A DNA stretch of 64,000 bases. Origin: an uncultured Pelagibacteraceae bacterium. GTDB taxonomy: Bacteria; Pseudomonadota; Alphaproteobacteria; Pelagibacterales; Pelagibacteraceae. The translations under genes were made by a program, and so were the position numbers. This document shows positions 1 to 9,432 of this stretch, piece after piece. The stretch is from contig CACMSB010000003.1 in NCBI GenBank assembly GCA_902616245.1, forward strand, positions 1 to 64,000, written 5' to 3'. Numbering within the stretch: position 1 is the first letter of the stretch; the number at the start of each line of letters is the position of its first letter. Under the pieces are notes generated by a model that was given only the letters and a program-made list of their open reading frames with translations, did no database searches and was not told where the DNA came from.

Positions 1-105
1 ATAATGGTATCAATTATATTTCCTTTAATTGTTTTTATATTTTTTGAAACAATTTTAGGATTACGATTTCCACCTGGAATTATTACAAATCTTTATTACG
101 GATAA
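1..105 (+). CDS. tctB: TctB-family small membrane subunit of TTT transporter (3' end only)
   Basis: The open frame enters at base 1 and stops with TAA at 103-105, giving 34 residues: a hydrophobic helix followed by a tail containing LGLRFPPG and ending in LYYG. TctB (DUF1468) proteins usually end with a last membrane helix and a short LG-x-x-LPxG tail, and TctB normally precedes TctA as it does here. The next start codon follows one base after the stop, so the two are co-transcribed. The identification rests mainly on position and on the tail motif, because most of the protein lies outside the window. Confidence 0.7.
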   Translation: MMVSIIFPLIVFIFFETILGLRFPPGIITNLYYG

Positions 106-106
106 A

Positions 107-1576
107 ATGGAAAATTTAGGTTTAATCTTTGCTCCTTTATTTAGCTATAAATTATTAATTGTTTTATTTTTTGGAACAATTTTTGGATTAATTCTTGGAG
201 TTCTTCCTGGACTAGGACCAACAACAGGTGGTGCTTTAATATTACCATTTACGATGACGCTAGATCCACTATCTGCAATTGTATTACTAACTGCAATTTA
301 TTGTGCAGGAACTTATGGGGGTGCGATTACTGCAATTTTAATAAATACCCCTGGAACCCCTGCAGCAGCAGCCACATGTTTGGATGGTTACCCTTTAGCA
401 CAAAAAGGAGAAGCCGGAAGAGCTTTAGGTATGGCTACTGTTTCAAGCGTAATTGGTGGAATTGCTAGTGTTATAGTTCTTATATTTTTTGCTCCTTTAC
501 TTGCAAATTTAGCTTATGAATTCGGTCAACCTGAATATTTTGCGCTAGCAATCTTTGGATTAACTATGCTTGCATCAATTGGTGAAGGTAGTCCTATTAA
601 AAATTTAATTGCTGGTGCTTTTGGAATTCTAATTTCAACTGTTGGTAAAGATTTTATGACATCTATAGATAGGTTTACATTTGGAATTAATGAATTGACT
701 GAAGGAATTGGTTTTATTCCAGTAGTAGTAGGTTTATTTGCTATTAGTGAAATGTTAACTCAATCTACTTTAATTAATCAAATATTTAATAGAGTGGCTT
801 TAAAGGCAGTTAAACTTCCATCAATCGATGATTATAAAAAAACTTGGAAAACAATAATTAGATCTAGCGGCATAGGATCATTCATTGGTGTTTTACCAGC
901 AGAGGGAGGAACTGTTGCATCATTAATAGGATATGCTGAAGCAAAAAGATGGTCAAAAAAACCTGAGGATTTTGGAAAAGGATCAATTGAAGGAATAGCT
1001 GGAGCTGAAGCAGCAAATAATGCTGCTACCGGAGGAGCCATGGTTCCAACGCTAGCTTTAGGTATTCCTGGTAGTGCGACTACAGCAGTAATACTTACAG
1101 GATTAATCATACATGGTGTAAGACCGGGTCCAGATTTATTTAGAGAGCAACCTGAGTTTCTTTATGGAATATTTGGATCAATGCTAATTGCAAATATTTT
1201 ATTCTTCGTATTAGGATTTTTTGGAGCTAAAATATTTGCAAGAATAACTCTAGTTCCGAATAAATTATTATGGCCGATGATTTTTGCAGTTTCTGTTTGT
1301 GGAACATATTCTTTAAATCAGTCAATTATTGATGTTTGGTTGATGCTATTATTTGGAGTTATTGGTTTCTTTATGAGAAGATATGGATTTTCAGTTGTGC
1401 CTGTAATTATAGGTTTAATTTTAGGTGAATTGGTAGAGGGAACTTTAAGACAATCGCTTGTTATTTTCGATGGAAACTGGTTAATGTTTCTCCAAAGACC
1501 TATTGCATTAACATTTTTTGTTTTATCTTTAATTGCTTTAAGTTTTCCATTAATAAAGAGAAAGAAAAAAAAATGA
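107..1576 (+). CDS. tctA: TctA-family large permease of a tripartite tricarboxylate transporter
   Basis: 489 residues, almost entirely hydrophobic with about 11-12 membrane segments, the usual length for TctA. The N-terminal block holds the family motif GLGPTTGGALILPF, followed by GGAITAILINTPGTP. A second similar block (GVLPAEGGTVASLIGYAEAK, then GIPGSATTAVIL) shows the internal repeat typical of the family. The protein is the cytoplasmic-membrane permease of a binding-protein-dependent secondary transporter for carboxylates. The TctC binding protein must lie upstream of the window. It overlaps the next gene by ATGA. The downstream sugar-acid enzymes suggest an aldonate or similar acid as substrate, which is inference. 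Confidence 0.93.
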   Translation: MENLGLIFAPLFSYKLLIVLFFGTIFGLILGVLPGLGPTTGGALILPFTMTLDPLSAIVLLTAIYCAGTYGGAITAILINTPGTPAAAATCLDGYPLAQKGEAGRALGMATVSSVIGGIASVIVLIFFAPLLANLAYEFGQPEYFALAIFGLTMLASIGEGSPIKNLIAGAFGILISTVGKDFMTSIDRFTFGINELTEGIGFIPVVVGLFAISEMLTQSTLINQIFNRVALKAVKLPSIDDYKKTWKTIIRSSGIGSFIGVLPAEGGTVASLIGYAEAKRWSKKPEDFGKGSIEGIAGAEAANNAATGGAMVPTLALGIPGSATTAVILTGLIIHGVRPGPDLFREQPEFLYGIFGSMLIANILFFVLGFFGAKIFARITLVPNKLLWPMIFAVSVCGTYSLNQSIIDVWLMLLFGVIGFFMRRYGFSVVPVIIGLILGELVEGTLRQSLVIFDGNWLMFLQRPIALTFFVLSLIALSFPLIKRKKKK

Positions 1577-2322
1577 TAAAGTTTGATCTAAGTAACAGAG
1601 TTGCAGTTATAACAGGTGGAGCTCAAGGTTTTGGATTTGCAATAGCGGAAAGATTCATTCAATCAGGAGCAAAAGTTGTTATATGGGATATTGATGAACA
1701 AGAAGCAAAGAAAGCTGTTGAAAAAATAAATTCAGAAAGCATAAGTTATAAAATTGTAAATGTATGTAACTTTGAAGAGATTTCTAAAAGCTTAAAAGAT
1801 ATTGAGACTGAACATAATAAAATAGATATCTTTATAAACAATGCTGGGATAACTGGCATGAACAAAACAGTTGCAGAATATCCTATTGAGGAATGGGAAA
1901 AAGTAATTCAATTAAATTTAAATGCAGTATTTTACTGTTGCAAAGCAGTTGTTCCTTATTTGGAAAAAAATAATTATGGAAGAATAGTTAATATTGCATC
2001 AATTGCTGGAAAAGAAGGCAATCCTAATGCTGGAGCTTATAGCACATCAAAAGCTGGAGTTATTGGTTTAACAAAATCTCTAGGAAAAGAATTAGCATTA
2101 AAAAATATAGCAGTAAATTGTGTAACACCAGCGGCTGCAAAAACAAGAATATTTGATCAAATGACCGAAGAGCATATAAATTACATGCTTTCAAAGATTC
2201 CAAGAAATAAGTTTGCAAAAGTTAATGAATTGGCTTCTTTAGTAACTTATTTAGCTAGTGAAGAAAACTCTTTTGCAACTGCAGCAGTGTTTGATCTAAG
2301 CGGGGGAAGAGCTACTTATTAA
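1573..2322 (+). CDS. SDR-family NAD(P)-dependent dehydrogenase
   Basis: 249 residues, a classical short-chain dehydrogenase. The dinucleotide motif TGGAQGFG is at 14-21, NNAG at 89-92, catalytic Ser at about 143 (IASIAG), and YSTSK supplies Tyr156 and Lys160. All catalytic residues are present. It starts inside the tctA stop codon (ATGA), so translation is coupled. With an FAH-family hydrolase 3 kb downstream in the same operon, a 2-keto-3-deoxy-L-rhamnonate or -fuconate dehydrogenase is a reasonable guess, because those pathways pair an SDR with an FAH-type hydrolase. Sequence alone does not fix the substrate. Confidence 0.88.
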   Translation: MIKFDLSNRVAVITGGAQGFGFAIAERFIQSGAKVVIWDIDEQEAKKAVEKINSESISYKIVNVCNFEEISKSLKDIETEHNKIDIFINNAGITGMNKTVAEYPIEEWEKVIQLNLNAVFYCCKAVVPYLEKNNYGRIVNIASIAGKEGNPNAGAYSTSKAGVIGLTKSLGKELALKNIAVNCVTPAAAKTRIFDQMTEEHINYMLSKIPRNKFAKVNELASLVTYLASEENSFATAAVFDLSGGRATY

Positions 2323-2346
2323 TGTATTTAATTTAATATTTTTTTT

Positions 2347-3375
2347 ATGAAATACTCTGCATCCAAAAATAGATACTCAAATATGTTATATAGGACATGC
2401 GGTGACAGCGGTGTAAAATTACCTTTAATAAGCTTGGGTCTTTGGCATAATTTTGGAGCCAAAATCCCGCTTTCAAATATTAAAAAAATCTTATTTTACG
2501 CTTTTGATAGAGGTATTACCCATTTTGATTTGGCGAATAATTATGGCCCACCTTATGGAAGTACTGAAATTAATTTTGGAAAAATAATAAGTAAAGACTT
2601 AAAAAAATATAGAGACGAACTCATCATATCATCTAAAGCTGGTTATGATATGTGGGAAGGACCATATGGAGAATGGGGATCAAAAAAACATATTATCGCA
2701 AGTTGTGATCAAAGTTTAAAAAGAATGAAAGTTGATTATTTTGACATATTTTATTCACATAGATTTGACCCAAATACACCTTTAGAAGAGACAGCAGATG
2801 CCTTAGAAAGTATTTATAAATCTGGAAAAGCTTTATATATTGGCATTTCATCTTATTCCTCCAAAAAGACAAATCAAATTTACAAAATTTTAAAATCAAG
2901 AAATATTAAATTGTTTATTCATCAACCATCATATTCGTTAATAAATAGATGGATTGAAAAAGATTTAACTAAGACAATAAGAAAACTAAAAATTGGATGT
3001 ATTGCTTTTTCTCCACTAGCTCAAGGAATGCTATCAGATAAATATTTAAAAAAGATACCTAAAGTTTCAAGAGCAAGTGATATTACATCATACTTAGATA
3101 AATCTTTAATAACAAAAAAAAACTTAAAGATTGTTTCTGATTTAAATAAGATTGCAATTAAAAGAGGGCAATCTTTATCTCAAATGGCAATTTCTTGGGT
3201 TTTATCAAATAATTATGTAACATCTGCTCTAATAGGAGTTAGAAGTTTAAATCAATTAAAAGAAAATTTGGAAAGTCTAAACAAACTTAGTTTTTCAGCC
3301 TCTGAAATGAAAATAATTAATAAAACTGCAAAAGATGGTAATATTAACATCTGGAAGCAGTCAAGCTCATATTAA
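2347..3375 (+). CDS. Aldo/keto reductase, YghZ/Gpr-like
   Basis: 342 residues with the strongly conserved YghZ-type start: YRTCGDSGVKLPLISLGLWHNFG, then GITHFDLANNYGPPYGSTE carrying catalytic Asp and Tyr, and KAGYDMWEGPYG. The lysine of the tetrad lies in ISSKAGY and the histidine in DIFYSHR. E. coli YghZ (Gpr) reduces L-glyceraldehyde 3-phosphate and other aldehydes using NADPH. The gene lies 24 bp after the SDR, and the ROK kinase start follows one base after its stop. In this operon it probably interconverts a sugar or aldehyde with its alcohol or lactone, which is inference. Confidence 0.88.
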   Translation: MKYSASKNRYSNMLYRTCGDSGVKLPLISLGLWHNFGAKIPLSNIKKILFYAFDRGITHFDLANNYGPPYGSTEINFGKIISKDLKKYRDELIISSKAGYDMWEGPYGEWGSKKHIIASCDQSLKRMKVDYFDIFYSHRFDPNTPLEETADALESIYKSGKALYIGISSYSSKKTNQIYKILKSRNIKLFIHQPSYSLINRWIEKDLTKTIRKLKIGCIAFSPLAQGMLSDKYLKKIPKVSRASDITSYLDKSLITKKNLKIVSDLNKIAIKRGQSLSQMAISWVLSNNYVTSALIGVRSLNQLKENLESLNKLSFSASEMKIINKTAKDGNINIWKQSSSY

Positions 3376-3376
3376 A

Positions 3377-4285
3377 ATGTATATTGGTATTGATTTAGGT
3401 GGAACTAAAACAGAGTCCATTATATTAGATAAAAAAGGTAATGAGTTAGAGAGAATAAGAAAATCAACCCCAAAAAATTACAACGGTACACTTGATATAG
3501 TTTGTGAACTAGTAAATTATTTAGAGGATAAATATAAATCTAAATGTAGTGTAGGTGTAGGTTCTCCTGGAGCTCTTTCTTTTGAAAATGACTGTATAAA
3601 AGGTGGTAATTCAACATGGCTAAATAATAGACCATTAAAAAAAGATTTAGAACTTAGACTAAATCGAAATATTTTTTTAGAAAATGATGCAAATTGTTTT
3701 GCATTGTCAGAGTCAATTGATGGAGCAGGAAAAAATGATGATGTTGTTTTTGGAGTAATAATCGGAACAGGAGTTGGCGGTGGTCTTGTTATAAACAATA
3801 AAATTATCAATGGTCATAATAACATAACAGGAGAGTGGGGCCATAATCAGATGCCATTGGGCTCAAATGACAAATGGAATAGACATGATTGTTATTGTGG
3901 AAAAAAAGGATGTATAGAGACTTTTTTATCGGGCCCAGGTTTCTCAAGACATTTTTATGATATGTTTAAAATTAATCTCGATGCTAAAATTATACAAGAT
4001 AATGCTAATAATGGAGATGAAAAATCTTTAGAATTTATTTCTCAATATCTAGATTATCTAGCAAGAGGACTTTCACAAGTCATAAATATTGTTGATCCTG
4101 GAGCTATAGTTTTAGGTGGAGGTGTTTCAAATATGAAGCAAATTTATAAGAATATAAATCCTAAATTAAAAAAATATGTGTTTAGCGACACTGTAAATAC
4201 AAAAGTATTAAAACATATTCACGGTGACTCTAGCGGAGTAAGAGGAGCTGCTGATCTAGGAAGATCTAGTGAATTAAATCAATAA
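3377..4285 (+). CDS. ROK-family sugar kinase
   Basis: 302 residues from the ATG at 3377. A longer frame from 3335 would overlap the preceding gene, whereas this start gives the canonical opening MYIGIDLGGTKTE with the phosphate-binding motif. LENDANCFALSE carries the catalytic Asp. GHNQMPLG followed by CYCGKKGCIET is the ROK zinc site (His plus CxCGxxGCxE). GGGVSN near the C-terminus is the adenosine motif. No N-terminal helix-turn-helix is present, so this is a kinase and not a NagC/XylR-type repressor. It would phosphorylate a hexose or amino sugar in the cytoplasm; fructose, mannose or a deoxy-sugar are all possible. Confidence 0.88.
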   Translation: MYIGIDLGGTKTESIILDKKGNELERIRKSTPKNYNGTLDIVCELVNYLEDKYKSKCSVGVGSPGALSFENDCIKGGNSTWLNNRPLKKDLELRLNRNIFLENDANCFALSESIDGAGKNDDVVFGVIIGTGVGGGLVINNKIINGHNNITGEWGHNQMPLGSNDKWNRHDCYCGKKGCIETFLSGPGFSRHFYDMFKINLDAKIIQDNANNGDEKSLEFISQYLDYLARGLSQVINIVDPGAIVLGGGVSNMKQIYKNINPKLKKYVFSDTVNTKVLKHIHGDSSGVRGAADLGRSSELNQ

Positions 4286-4288
4286 AAT

Positions 4289-5149
4289 ATGAAAAAAGTT
4301 AAAATTGGTTTTATTGGAATAGGTTTAATGGGATATCCAATGGCAAAAAATCTCCTCAAATCAAAATATCAAGTCAAAGTTTTTAATAGAACTAAAAGTA
4401 AAGCCCTTAAATTAAAAAAATTTGGCGCAAAAGTATGTAATTCTTTAAAGGAAGTTGTTTCAGACCGAGATCTAATAATTACAATGTTATCTGATGATAA
4501 GGCTATAAAAAAAATATATTTCAACTCAGAATTTTTAAAAAATTTAAAAGTAGGATCTACTGTTATAGATATGAGCTCTGCAAATCCAAAAACAGCAATT
4601 AATTTATCAAAATTATTAAAAAAATATAAAATTAATTTTTTAGATGCACCAGTTTCAGGAGGCACAAATGGTGCAGAGAATGCAGAGCTCGCCATAATGG
4701 TTGGTGGAGATAAGAAAGTTTTTTCTAAAAATTTAAATATACTTAAGAAATTAGGCAATCCTGTTCTAGTTGGAAAAAATTCAGCAGGTCAAATAGCAAA
4801 ATTAGCTAATCAAATAATAGTTGGAATTACAATCGGATCTGTTGCAGAAGCAATTAAACTATCACAAAAAAATAACGTAAACCCAATTAATATTCTCAAA
4901 GCATTAAAAGGAGGATGGGCTGACAGTAAAGTTTTGCAAACTCACGGACTAAGAATGATTAAAAATGATTTTAAACCAAGAGGAAAAAATTTTTCGCAAT
5001 TAAAAGATATGAATAACATCATTGATTGTGCGAAAAATAAAAAGTTAGAATTACCTTTATCTAAAATAGTAAAAAAAATGTATAATAAGCTTGTTAAAAA
5101 TGGTTTAGGTAATTATGATCATAGTTCGTTATACAAAAGCTATAAATAA
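4289..5149 (+). CDS. 3-hydroxyisobutyrate dehydrogenase / tartronate-semialdehyde reductase family protein
   Basis: 286 residues. The Rossmann motif GFIGIGLMGYPMAKNL opens the protein, DAPVSGGTNGAENA is the substrate-binding signature, and GQIAKLANQ contains the catalytic lysine. The family reduces or oxidises short beta-hydroxyacids and semialdehydes, including GarR (tartronate semialdehyde), MmsB and glyoxylate/succinic-semialdehyde reductases. It lies 3 bp after the ROK kinase and 14 bp before the FAH-family gene, so it belongs to the same transcription unit. A role in disposing of a C2-C4 aldehyde cleaved from a sugar acid fits the context but is not proven by sequence. Confidence 0.87.
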   Translation: MKKVKIGFIGIGLMGYPMAKNLLKSKYQVKVFNRTKSKALKLKKFGAKVCNSLKEVVSDRDLIITMLSDDKAIKKIYFNSEFLKNLKVGSTVIDMSSANPKTAINLSKLLKKYKINFLDAPVSGGTNGAENAELAIMVGGDKKVFSKNLNILKKLGNPVLVGKNSAGQIAKLANQIIVGITIGSVAEAIKLSQKNNVNPINILKALKGGWADSKVLQTHGLRMIKNDFKPRGKNFSQLKDMNNIIDCAKNKKLELPLSKIVKKMYNKLVKNGLGNYDHSSLYKSYK

Positions 5150-5163
5150 TTTTTGGAGATGAA

Positions 5164-6006
5164 ATGAAATTACTAAGAGTAGGAGAAAAAAATAAAGAAA
5201 AGCCAGCTATATTGGATAAAGATGGAAATTTGCGAGATATTTCCAAATATATAAATGATTTAGATCCAACTAATTTAAATTTTGAAACATTTGAAAAAAT
5301 CAAGAAAGTTGATTTATCATCGCTTCCAGAAATTTCAAAGAATACTAGATTTGGTTCATGTATAACTAAACCAGGAAAATTTATTGCAATCGGATTAAAT
5401 TTCTCTGACCATGCCGCAGAAACTGGAGCAAAACCACCAACAGAACCAATTGTTTTTATGAAAGCCACTAGTTCAATCAATGGACCAAATGATGATATTG
5501 AAATTACAAGCTATTCAAAAAAACTAGATTGGGAAGTTGAGCTAGGTTTAGTTATTGGAAAAAATGCAAAAAATATTCCAGAAAAAAATTCACAAGATTA
5601 TATCTTAGGCTATTGTTTAGTGAATGATGTAAGTGAGAGGGAGTGGCAAATAGAAAAAATGGGACAATGGGTAAAAGGAAAATCGCACGATACATTTGGT
5701 CCTGTTGGTCCATATCTTGTAACCAAAGATGAGATTAATGATGTAAACAACCTAAATATGGAATTAGATTTAAATGGCGAAAGAATGCAAACAGGTAATA
5801 CAAAAACAATGATTTTTAATGTAGATCATATTGTTTCATATGTAAGTAGATATATGTCCCTTCAACCAGGAGATATTATTACAACAGGAACGCCCCCAGG
5901 AGTTGGAATGGGAATGAAGCCACAAAAATTTTTAAAAGCAGGTGATGAAATGAGGCTTTCAATTGAACTTCTTGGTGAACAAAAATCAAAAGTAGTTGCA
6001 ATTTAA
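5164..6006 (+). CDS. FAH-family hydrolase, 2,4-diketo-3-deoxy-sugar-acid hydrolase type
   Basis: 280 residues with a good Shine-Dalgarno (GGAG) 7 bp before the ATG. KFIAIGLNFSDHAAE starts the FAH catalytic domain after a small N-terminal domain of about 70 residues. WEVELGLVIGKNA and NDVSEREWQ supply metal-binding acidic residues, and GDIITTGTPPGVGMG is the C-terminal signature. The N-terminus and GQWVKGKSHDTFGP resemble bacterial hydrolases annotated as ureidoglycolate lyase or 2,4-diketo-3-deoxy-L-fuconate/rhamnonate hydrolase. Together with the SDR upstream it suggests the non-phosphorylative route to pyruvate plus lactate. The exact substrate is inferred. Confidence 0.87.
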   Translation: MKLLRVGEKNKEKPAILDKDGNLRDISKYINDLDPTNLNFETFEKIKKVDLSSLPEISKNTRFGSCITKPGKFIAIGLNFSDHAAETGAKPPTEPIVFMKATSSINGPNDDIEITSYSKKLDWEVELGLVIGKNAKNIPEKNSQDYILGYCLVNDVSEREWQIEKMGQWVKGKSHDTFGPVGPYLVTKDEINDVNNLNMELDLNGERMQTGNTKTMIFNVDHIVSYVSRYMSLQPGDIITTGTPPGVGMGMKPQKFLKAGDEMRLSIELLGEQKSKVVAI

Positions 6007-6040
6007 TCCAAATATAATCTCTTTTTTGATATAATAAATT

Positions 6041-8722
6041 GTGATCAAGAGAGACTTATATTATGAGAGAATTCCTACAAAATCTTTGAGAGAGGATGTT
6101 AGGTTTTTAGGAAATTCATTAGGAAATGTAATTAAAGAACAAGAAGGGAAAAGCTTTTATAATCTTGTTGAGAAAATTAGAAGGTTATCAAAAGCAAATA
6201 AAATCCAAAAAAAATCATATAAAAAAATTTCTAGTGAAATAAAAAGTATTAATCCTAAAAATACTTACAAGCTTGCAAGAGCATTTAATCATTTTATGAA
6301 TTTTATAAATCTAGCCGAGTCTATTGATGCATCTAGACAACTCAACCAATATGAAAATAAAAGAGACGGTAAAAATCAAAAAAATATTTTTATAGAAGAA
6401 ATTTTTGAGAAATTATTTAAAAATAAAAAAATTAATAATAATAAAATATATAATTTTGCAAAAAATTTAAATATTGGAATAGTTTTGACAGCTCATCCAA
6501 CAGAGGTCAAAAGAAGAACTTTAATTCAAAAATATCATAAAATTACAGAAATACTTGAAGAAAGAGAGTTATTTAAAGATCACGCTTTAAAAATAAAATC
6601 TTTAAATAAAAAAATTCATGATGAATTTACCATTATCTGGAATACAGATGACTTGAAAAGATCAAAACCGTCTCCAGCCGATGAAGCGCGATGGGGTCTT
6701 GCAATAATAGAGGATAGTCTTTGGGAAACTATTCCAAAAGTCTACAGAAGACTCAATGATATATTTTTGAAAAATATGGGTAAAGGTTTGCCAAAAAATT
6801 TTAATCCTATTGAGTTTGGATCATGGATGGGAGGTGATAGAGACGGAAATCCAAATGTAACTTCAAAAGTAACAAAAGAAGTTTTGTTGTTATCAAGATG
6901 GGAATCGGCAAAATTGTATGAAAAAGAACTCACTAAATTAATTAGATCATATTCAATGAAAAAGTGTTCAAAAAAAATTCAAAAACTTACAGGAAAATCA
7001 TTTGAACCTTACAGAGTTTTTTTAAGACCTTTAAGAGATAAAATGCGATTTACTCATCGAGCAATTGAACAGTTTATAGTGAACAAAAAACCTTTAGACT
7101 ATAACAAATTGCTAAACTCAAAAGAAGAAATTTTAAAACCCCTTAGAATTGTCCGTGAATCTTTAGAGGAAAATCAAAGTGAAAATATCGCAAGCGGTGA
7201 ACTATTAGACTTAATGAGAAGAGCAAAATGTTTTGGAATTAATTTAGCAAAACTAGATATTAGACAAGAATCATCTAGACACTCACAATTAATTAATGAA
7301 CTTGTTCAGAAAAAAAATAAACACAATTATTTAAAATGGAGTGAGGAGGAAAAAATTAAATTTTTATCATCTAAGATGAAAAAAAAATCTAATTTCATCA
7401 AAAATTTTAATTTTAAAAATAAAGAAAACAAAGAAGTTTGGTCAACATTTAAAATTTTATCTGAAGAGCCACCTGAATGTTTAGGGGCTTATGTTATTTC
7501 AATGACATCATCTGCATCTGACATTCTCTCCGTTTTATATTTGCAAAAAGAAGCAAATATTAAAAATAAATTAAGAGTTGTCCCTTTATTTGAAACATTA
7601 GATGACTTAATTAATGCAAAATCAATAATGGCCAGCTTGTTTTCATTAAAGTGGTACAGAGATTTAATAAAAAATAAACAAGAAGTCATGATTGGATATT
7701 CAGACTCAAGCAAAGATGCTGGAAAAATTTGTGCAAGTTGGCATCAATATAAGGCTCAAGAAGAAATTATTAGAATTGCAAAAAAATATAAAATAGATGT
7801 TACTTTCTTTCATGGAAGAGGTGGTTCGGCGGGTAGAGGTGGAGGCCCAATTCAAGCAACTTTAAAATCTCAGCCGCCAAATACAGTTAATGGAAAAATT
7901 AGAATAACAGATCAAGGAGAAGTTATTCAGCAGAAATATGGATATCAGCCTTTAGCAATTTATAATTTATGTAGCTATATAGGAGCGGTAATGGAGGCAA
8001 CATTAACCCCACCGCCAGTACCTAAAAAAGATTGGAGAAATCTAATTGAAAAAATGTCTGATATTTCAAAAAGTTCATATAGAAAAAATATTAATCAAAG
8101 TTCAGATTTTATTAAATATTTTAAAACCGTTACGCCACATGTGTCTTTAGGAAAACTTTCAATTGGATCAAGACCATCTAAAAGAAAGAATATTGATAAT
8201 ATCAAAGGTTTAAGAGCAATACCCTGGGTATTTGCTTGGACACAAATAAGACTAATGCTCCCAGCATGGCTTGGAAGCGCAGAAGCTTTAAGATATTCAT
8301 CGATAGAAAAATTTGAGAAAACACTTATAGATATGGAAAAAAATTGGCCTTTCTTCAATTCAATGATGGATATCTTGGATATGGTAATTTCAAAAGTGGA
8401 CCCAGATATTTCAAAAATATATGAGGAATACTTAGCTGATAAAGATTTAAAAAGAGTTGGAAAAAAACTTAGGTTCCAATTTGAAGTTATTAAAAAATTA
8501 AATAAAAAGATTACGCCTAAAGAAATCATAAATGAAAGAAAAAAATTTAGATCAGGAGTTATTGTAAGAAATATTTACACAGAAGTATTAAATATAATTC
8601 AAGCAGTAGTTATGAATAAACTCAATAACAAAAAATTAAATCCAGATAAAAAAAATGATCTTAATGATGCATTATTAACATCTATAGCAGGTATTTCAGC
8701 TGCAATGAAAAATACTGGTTAA
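6041..8722 (+). CDS. ppc: Phosphoenolpyruvate carboxylase
   Basis: 893 residues from a GTG start; the N-terminal LREDVRFLGNSLGNVIKEQEG aligns with bacterial PEPC openings, which supports it. VLTAHPTEVKRR near residue 150 carries the catalytic His. GYSDSSKDAG is near 552 and FHGRGGSAGRGGG near 588, both catalytic signatures, and the C-terminus ends in NTG as in most PEPCs. The enzyme carboxylates PEP to oxaloacetate with bicarbonate, replenishing the TCA cycle. It starts 34 bp after the FAH gene and abuts ccdA, but its role is central metabolism rather than the upstream pathway. Confidence 0.97.
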   Translation: MIKRDLYYERIPTKSLREDVRFLGNSLGNVIKEQEGKSFYNLVEKIRRLSKANKIQKKSYKKISSEIKSINPKNTYKLARAFNHFMNFINLAESIDASRQLNQYENKRDGKNQKNIFIEEIFEKLFKNKKINNNKIYNFAKNLNIGIVLTAHPTEVKRRTLIQKYHKITEILEERELFKDHALKIKSLNKKIHDEFTIIWNTDDLKRSKPSPADEARWGLAIIEDSLWETIPKVYRRLNDIFLKNMGKGLPKNFNPIEFGSWMGGDRDGNPNVTSKVTKEVLLLSRWESAKLYEKELTKLIRSYSMKKCSKKIQKLTGKSFEPYRVFLRPLRDKMRFTHRAIEQFIVNKKPLDYNKLLNSKEEILKPLRIVRESLEENQSENIASGELLDLMRRAKCFGINLAKLDIRQESSRHSQLINELVQKKNKHNYLKWSEEEKIKFLSSKMKKKSNFIKNFNFKNKENKEVWSTFKILSEEPPECLGAYVISMTSSASDILSVLYLQKEANIKNKLRVVPLFETLDDLINAKSIMASLFSLKWYRDLIKNKQEVMIGYSDSSKDAGKICASWHQYKAQEEIIRIAKKYKIDVTFFHGRGGSAGRGGGPIQATLKSQPPNTVNGKIRITDQGEVIQQKYGYQPLAIYNLCSYIGAVMEATLTPPPVPKKDWRNLIEKMSDISKSSYRKNINQSSDFIKYFKTVTPHVSLGKLSIGSRPSKRKNIDNIKGLRAIPWVFAWTQIRLMLPAWLGSAEALRYSSIEKFEKTLIDMEKNWPFFNSMMDILDMVISKVDPDISKIYEEYLADKDLKRVGKKLRFQFEVIKKLNKKITPKEIINERKKFRSGVIVRNIYTEVLNIIQAVVMNKLNNKKLNPDKKNDLNDALLTSIAGISAAMKNTG

Positions 8723-9430
8723 ATGATAGAATTATTTGTTGCATTTGGAGCTGGATTGATAAGCTTTTTGTCTCCGTGTGTACTTCCATTAATACCTGGA
8801 TATATATCTTATATTTCCGGAAGCTCTTTAAATGAGCTATTAGAAAAAAAAACAATTAATATATTCCCTATAGTTTTATTTACTTTTGGTTTTTCAATTG
8901 TTTTTATAAGTTTCGGAGCTACCGCAACCTTTTTAGGTTCTTTAATTTTAAGCAACTCTTTTGAATTAAGAATTATTGCAGGAAGTATAATAATCATTTT
9001 CTCTCTTCATATCATAGGATTAATTAACATTAAGTTTTTAAATTACGAAAAAAGAATTAATACTGAGATTAAATCAGGAAATTTTAGCTCAATATTAGTC
9101 GGTATGGCATTTGGATTTGGATGGACTCCATGTATTGGACCTATTTTGGGATCAATATTAGCTCTAGCTTCAATTGAACAAAGTTTGAACAGAGGTATAT
9201 TGTTACTTGTGTTCTATTCACTTGGTTTAGCACTACCATTTATTGCATCAGGTTATTTGATTCAACGTTTTATGGTTGTTACAAAAAATCTAAAATCAAA
9301 AATGATAACTATATCAAGAATTGGTGGAGGATTATTATTGATAACAGGAATATTAATGATTACAAACCAGTTACAAGCTTTAGGATTTTACATATTAAAG
9401 TATTTTCCTATACTTCAAAAACTTGGATAA
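8723..9430 (+). CDS. ccdA: CcdA-type thiol-disulfide transmembrane electron carrier
   Basis: 235 residues with six predicted membrane helices. The two half-repeats carry the redox cysteines: FLSPCVLPLIPGYISY in the first helix and GWTPCIGPILGSILALAS in the fourth, the hallmark PCVLP/PCIGP pair of CcdA/DsbD-beta. It passes electrons from cytoplasmic thioredoxin to periplasmic thioredoxin-like partners for cytochrome c maturation. Its ATG follows the ppc stop with no gap. Consistent partners in the window are the c-type cytochromes near 59-60 kb and the periplasmic thioredoxin-like protein at 58.5 kb. Confidence 0.95.
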   Translation: MIELFVAFGAGLISFLSPCVLPLIPGYISYISGSSLNELLEKKTINIFPIVLFTFGFSIVFISFGATATFLGSLILSNSFELRIIAGSIIIIFSLHIIGLINIKFLNYEKRINTEIKSGNFSSILVGMAFGFGWTPCIGPILGSILALASIEQSLNRGILLLVFYSLGLALPFIASGYLIQRFMVVTKNLKSKMITISRIGGGLLLITGILMITNQLQALGFYILKYFPILQKLG

Positions 9431-9432
9431 AA

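Noticed and set aside
3335..3376. Upstream extension of the ROK kinase
   Set aside because: It would overlap the aldo/keto reductase gene and place 14 unconserved residues before the canonical DLGGTKTE start.
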